From Comamonadaceae bacterium (GTDB lineage Bacteria > Pseudomonadota > Gammaproteobacteria > Burkholderiales > Burkholderiaceae_C): a stretch of 5,059 nt of DNA. Under the pieces are notes generated by a model, which was not told where the DNA came from, made no database searches, and saw nothing but the letters and a program-made list of their open reading frames with translations. Both the position numbers and the translations under genes were made by a program. Below are positions 5,059-5,059 of this stretch, in pieces. The number at the start of each line of letters is the position of its first letter. Positions within the stretch are counted from its first letter, which is position 1. Location: assembly GCA_947460165.1 (NCBI GenBank), contig CANHKH010000280.1:1-5059 (forward strand), written 5' to 3'.

Positions 5059-5059
5059 G

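Overview
The window looks like a chromosomal segment of a beta-proteobacterium, most likely Burkholderiales/Comamonadaceae. GC is high, genes are tightly packed, and a Bug/TTT-type periplasmic solute receptor sits inside a catabolic operon, which is typical of that group. This placement rests on gene content and base composition, not on a search.

Left part (2-3691, plus strand): a five-gene run. In order it holds the C-terminal part of a LigI-like amidohydrolase (2-pyrone-4,6-dicarboxylate lactonase family; its 5' end lies outside the window), a short-chain dehydrogenase/reductase, a tripartite-tricarboxylate-transporter (TTT/Bug) periplasmic receptor with a clear signal peptide, a carboxymuconolactone-decarboxylase-family protein without the AhpD CxxC, and a 212-residue protein with a dimeric alpha/beta-barrel (EthD/muconolactone-isomerase-like) look. 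Gaps between the first four genes are 10, 34 and 4 nt. The set reads as a catabolic module for an aromatic-derived or lactone-type acid: capture in the periplasm, then redox and ring-opening chemistry in the cytoplasm. The true substrate cannot be read from the sequence.

Between genes four and five (2804-3048) lies a small non-autonomous transposable element (MITE-like) of 235 bp. It has 16-bp terminal inverted repeats (15/16 match) and an exact 5-bp direct repeat TTGAA on both sides. It contains a very strong 10-bp GC hairpin and a 64-codon ORF that runs into the right inverted repeat. Removing the element and one TTGAA copy leaves a 33-nt gap, so it appears to have inserted into an intact operon. 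Its right end now supplies the only Shine-Dalgarno-like AGG ahead of gene five.

Right part (3734-5058, minus strand): a two-component system facing the operon, made of a histidine kinase (3' part only) and an OmpR/PhoB-type response regulator coupled by an ATGA overlap. The kinase keeps its N, F and G2 boxes but lacks the usual DxGxG (G1) box. The operon and the two-component genes converge on a 42-nt spacer with a nested imperfect hairpin. Nothing in the window shows that the two systems are functionally linked.
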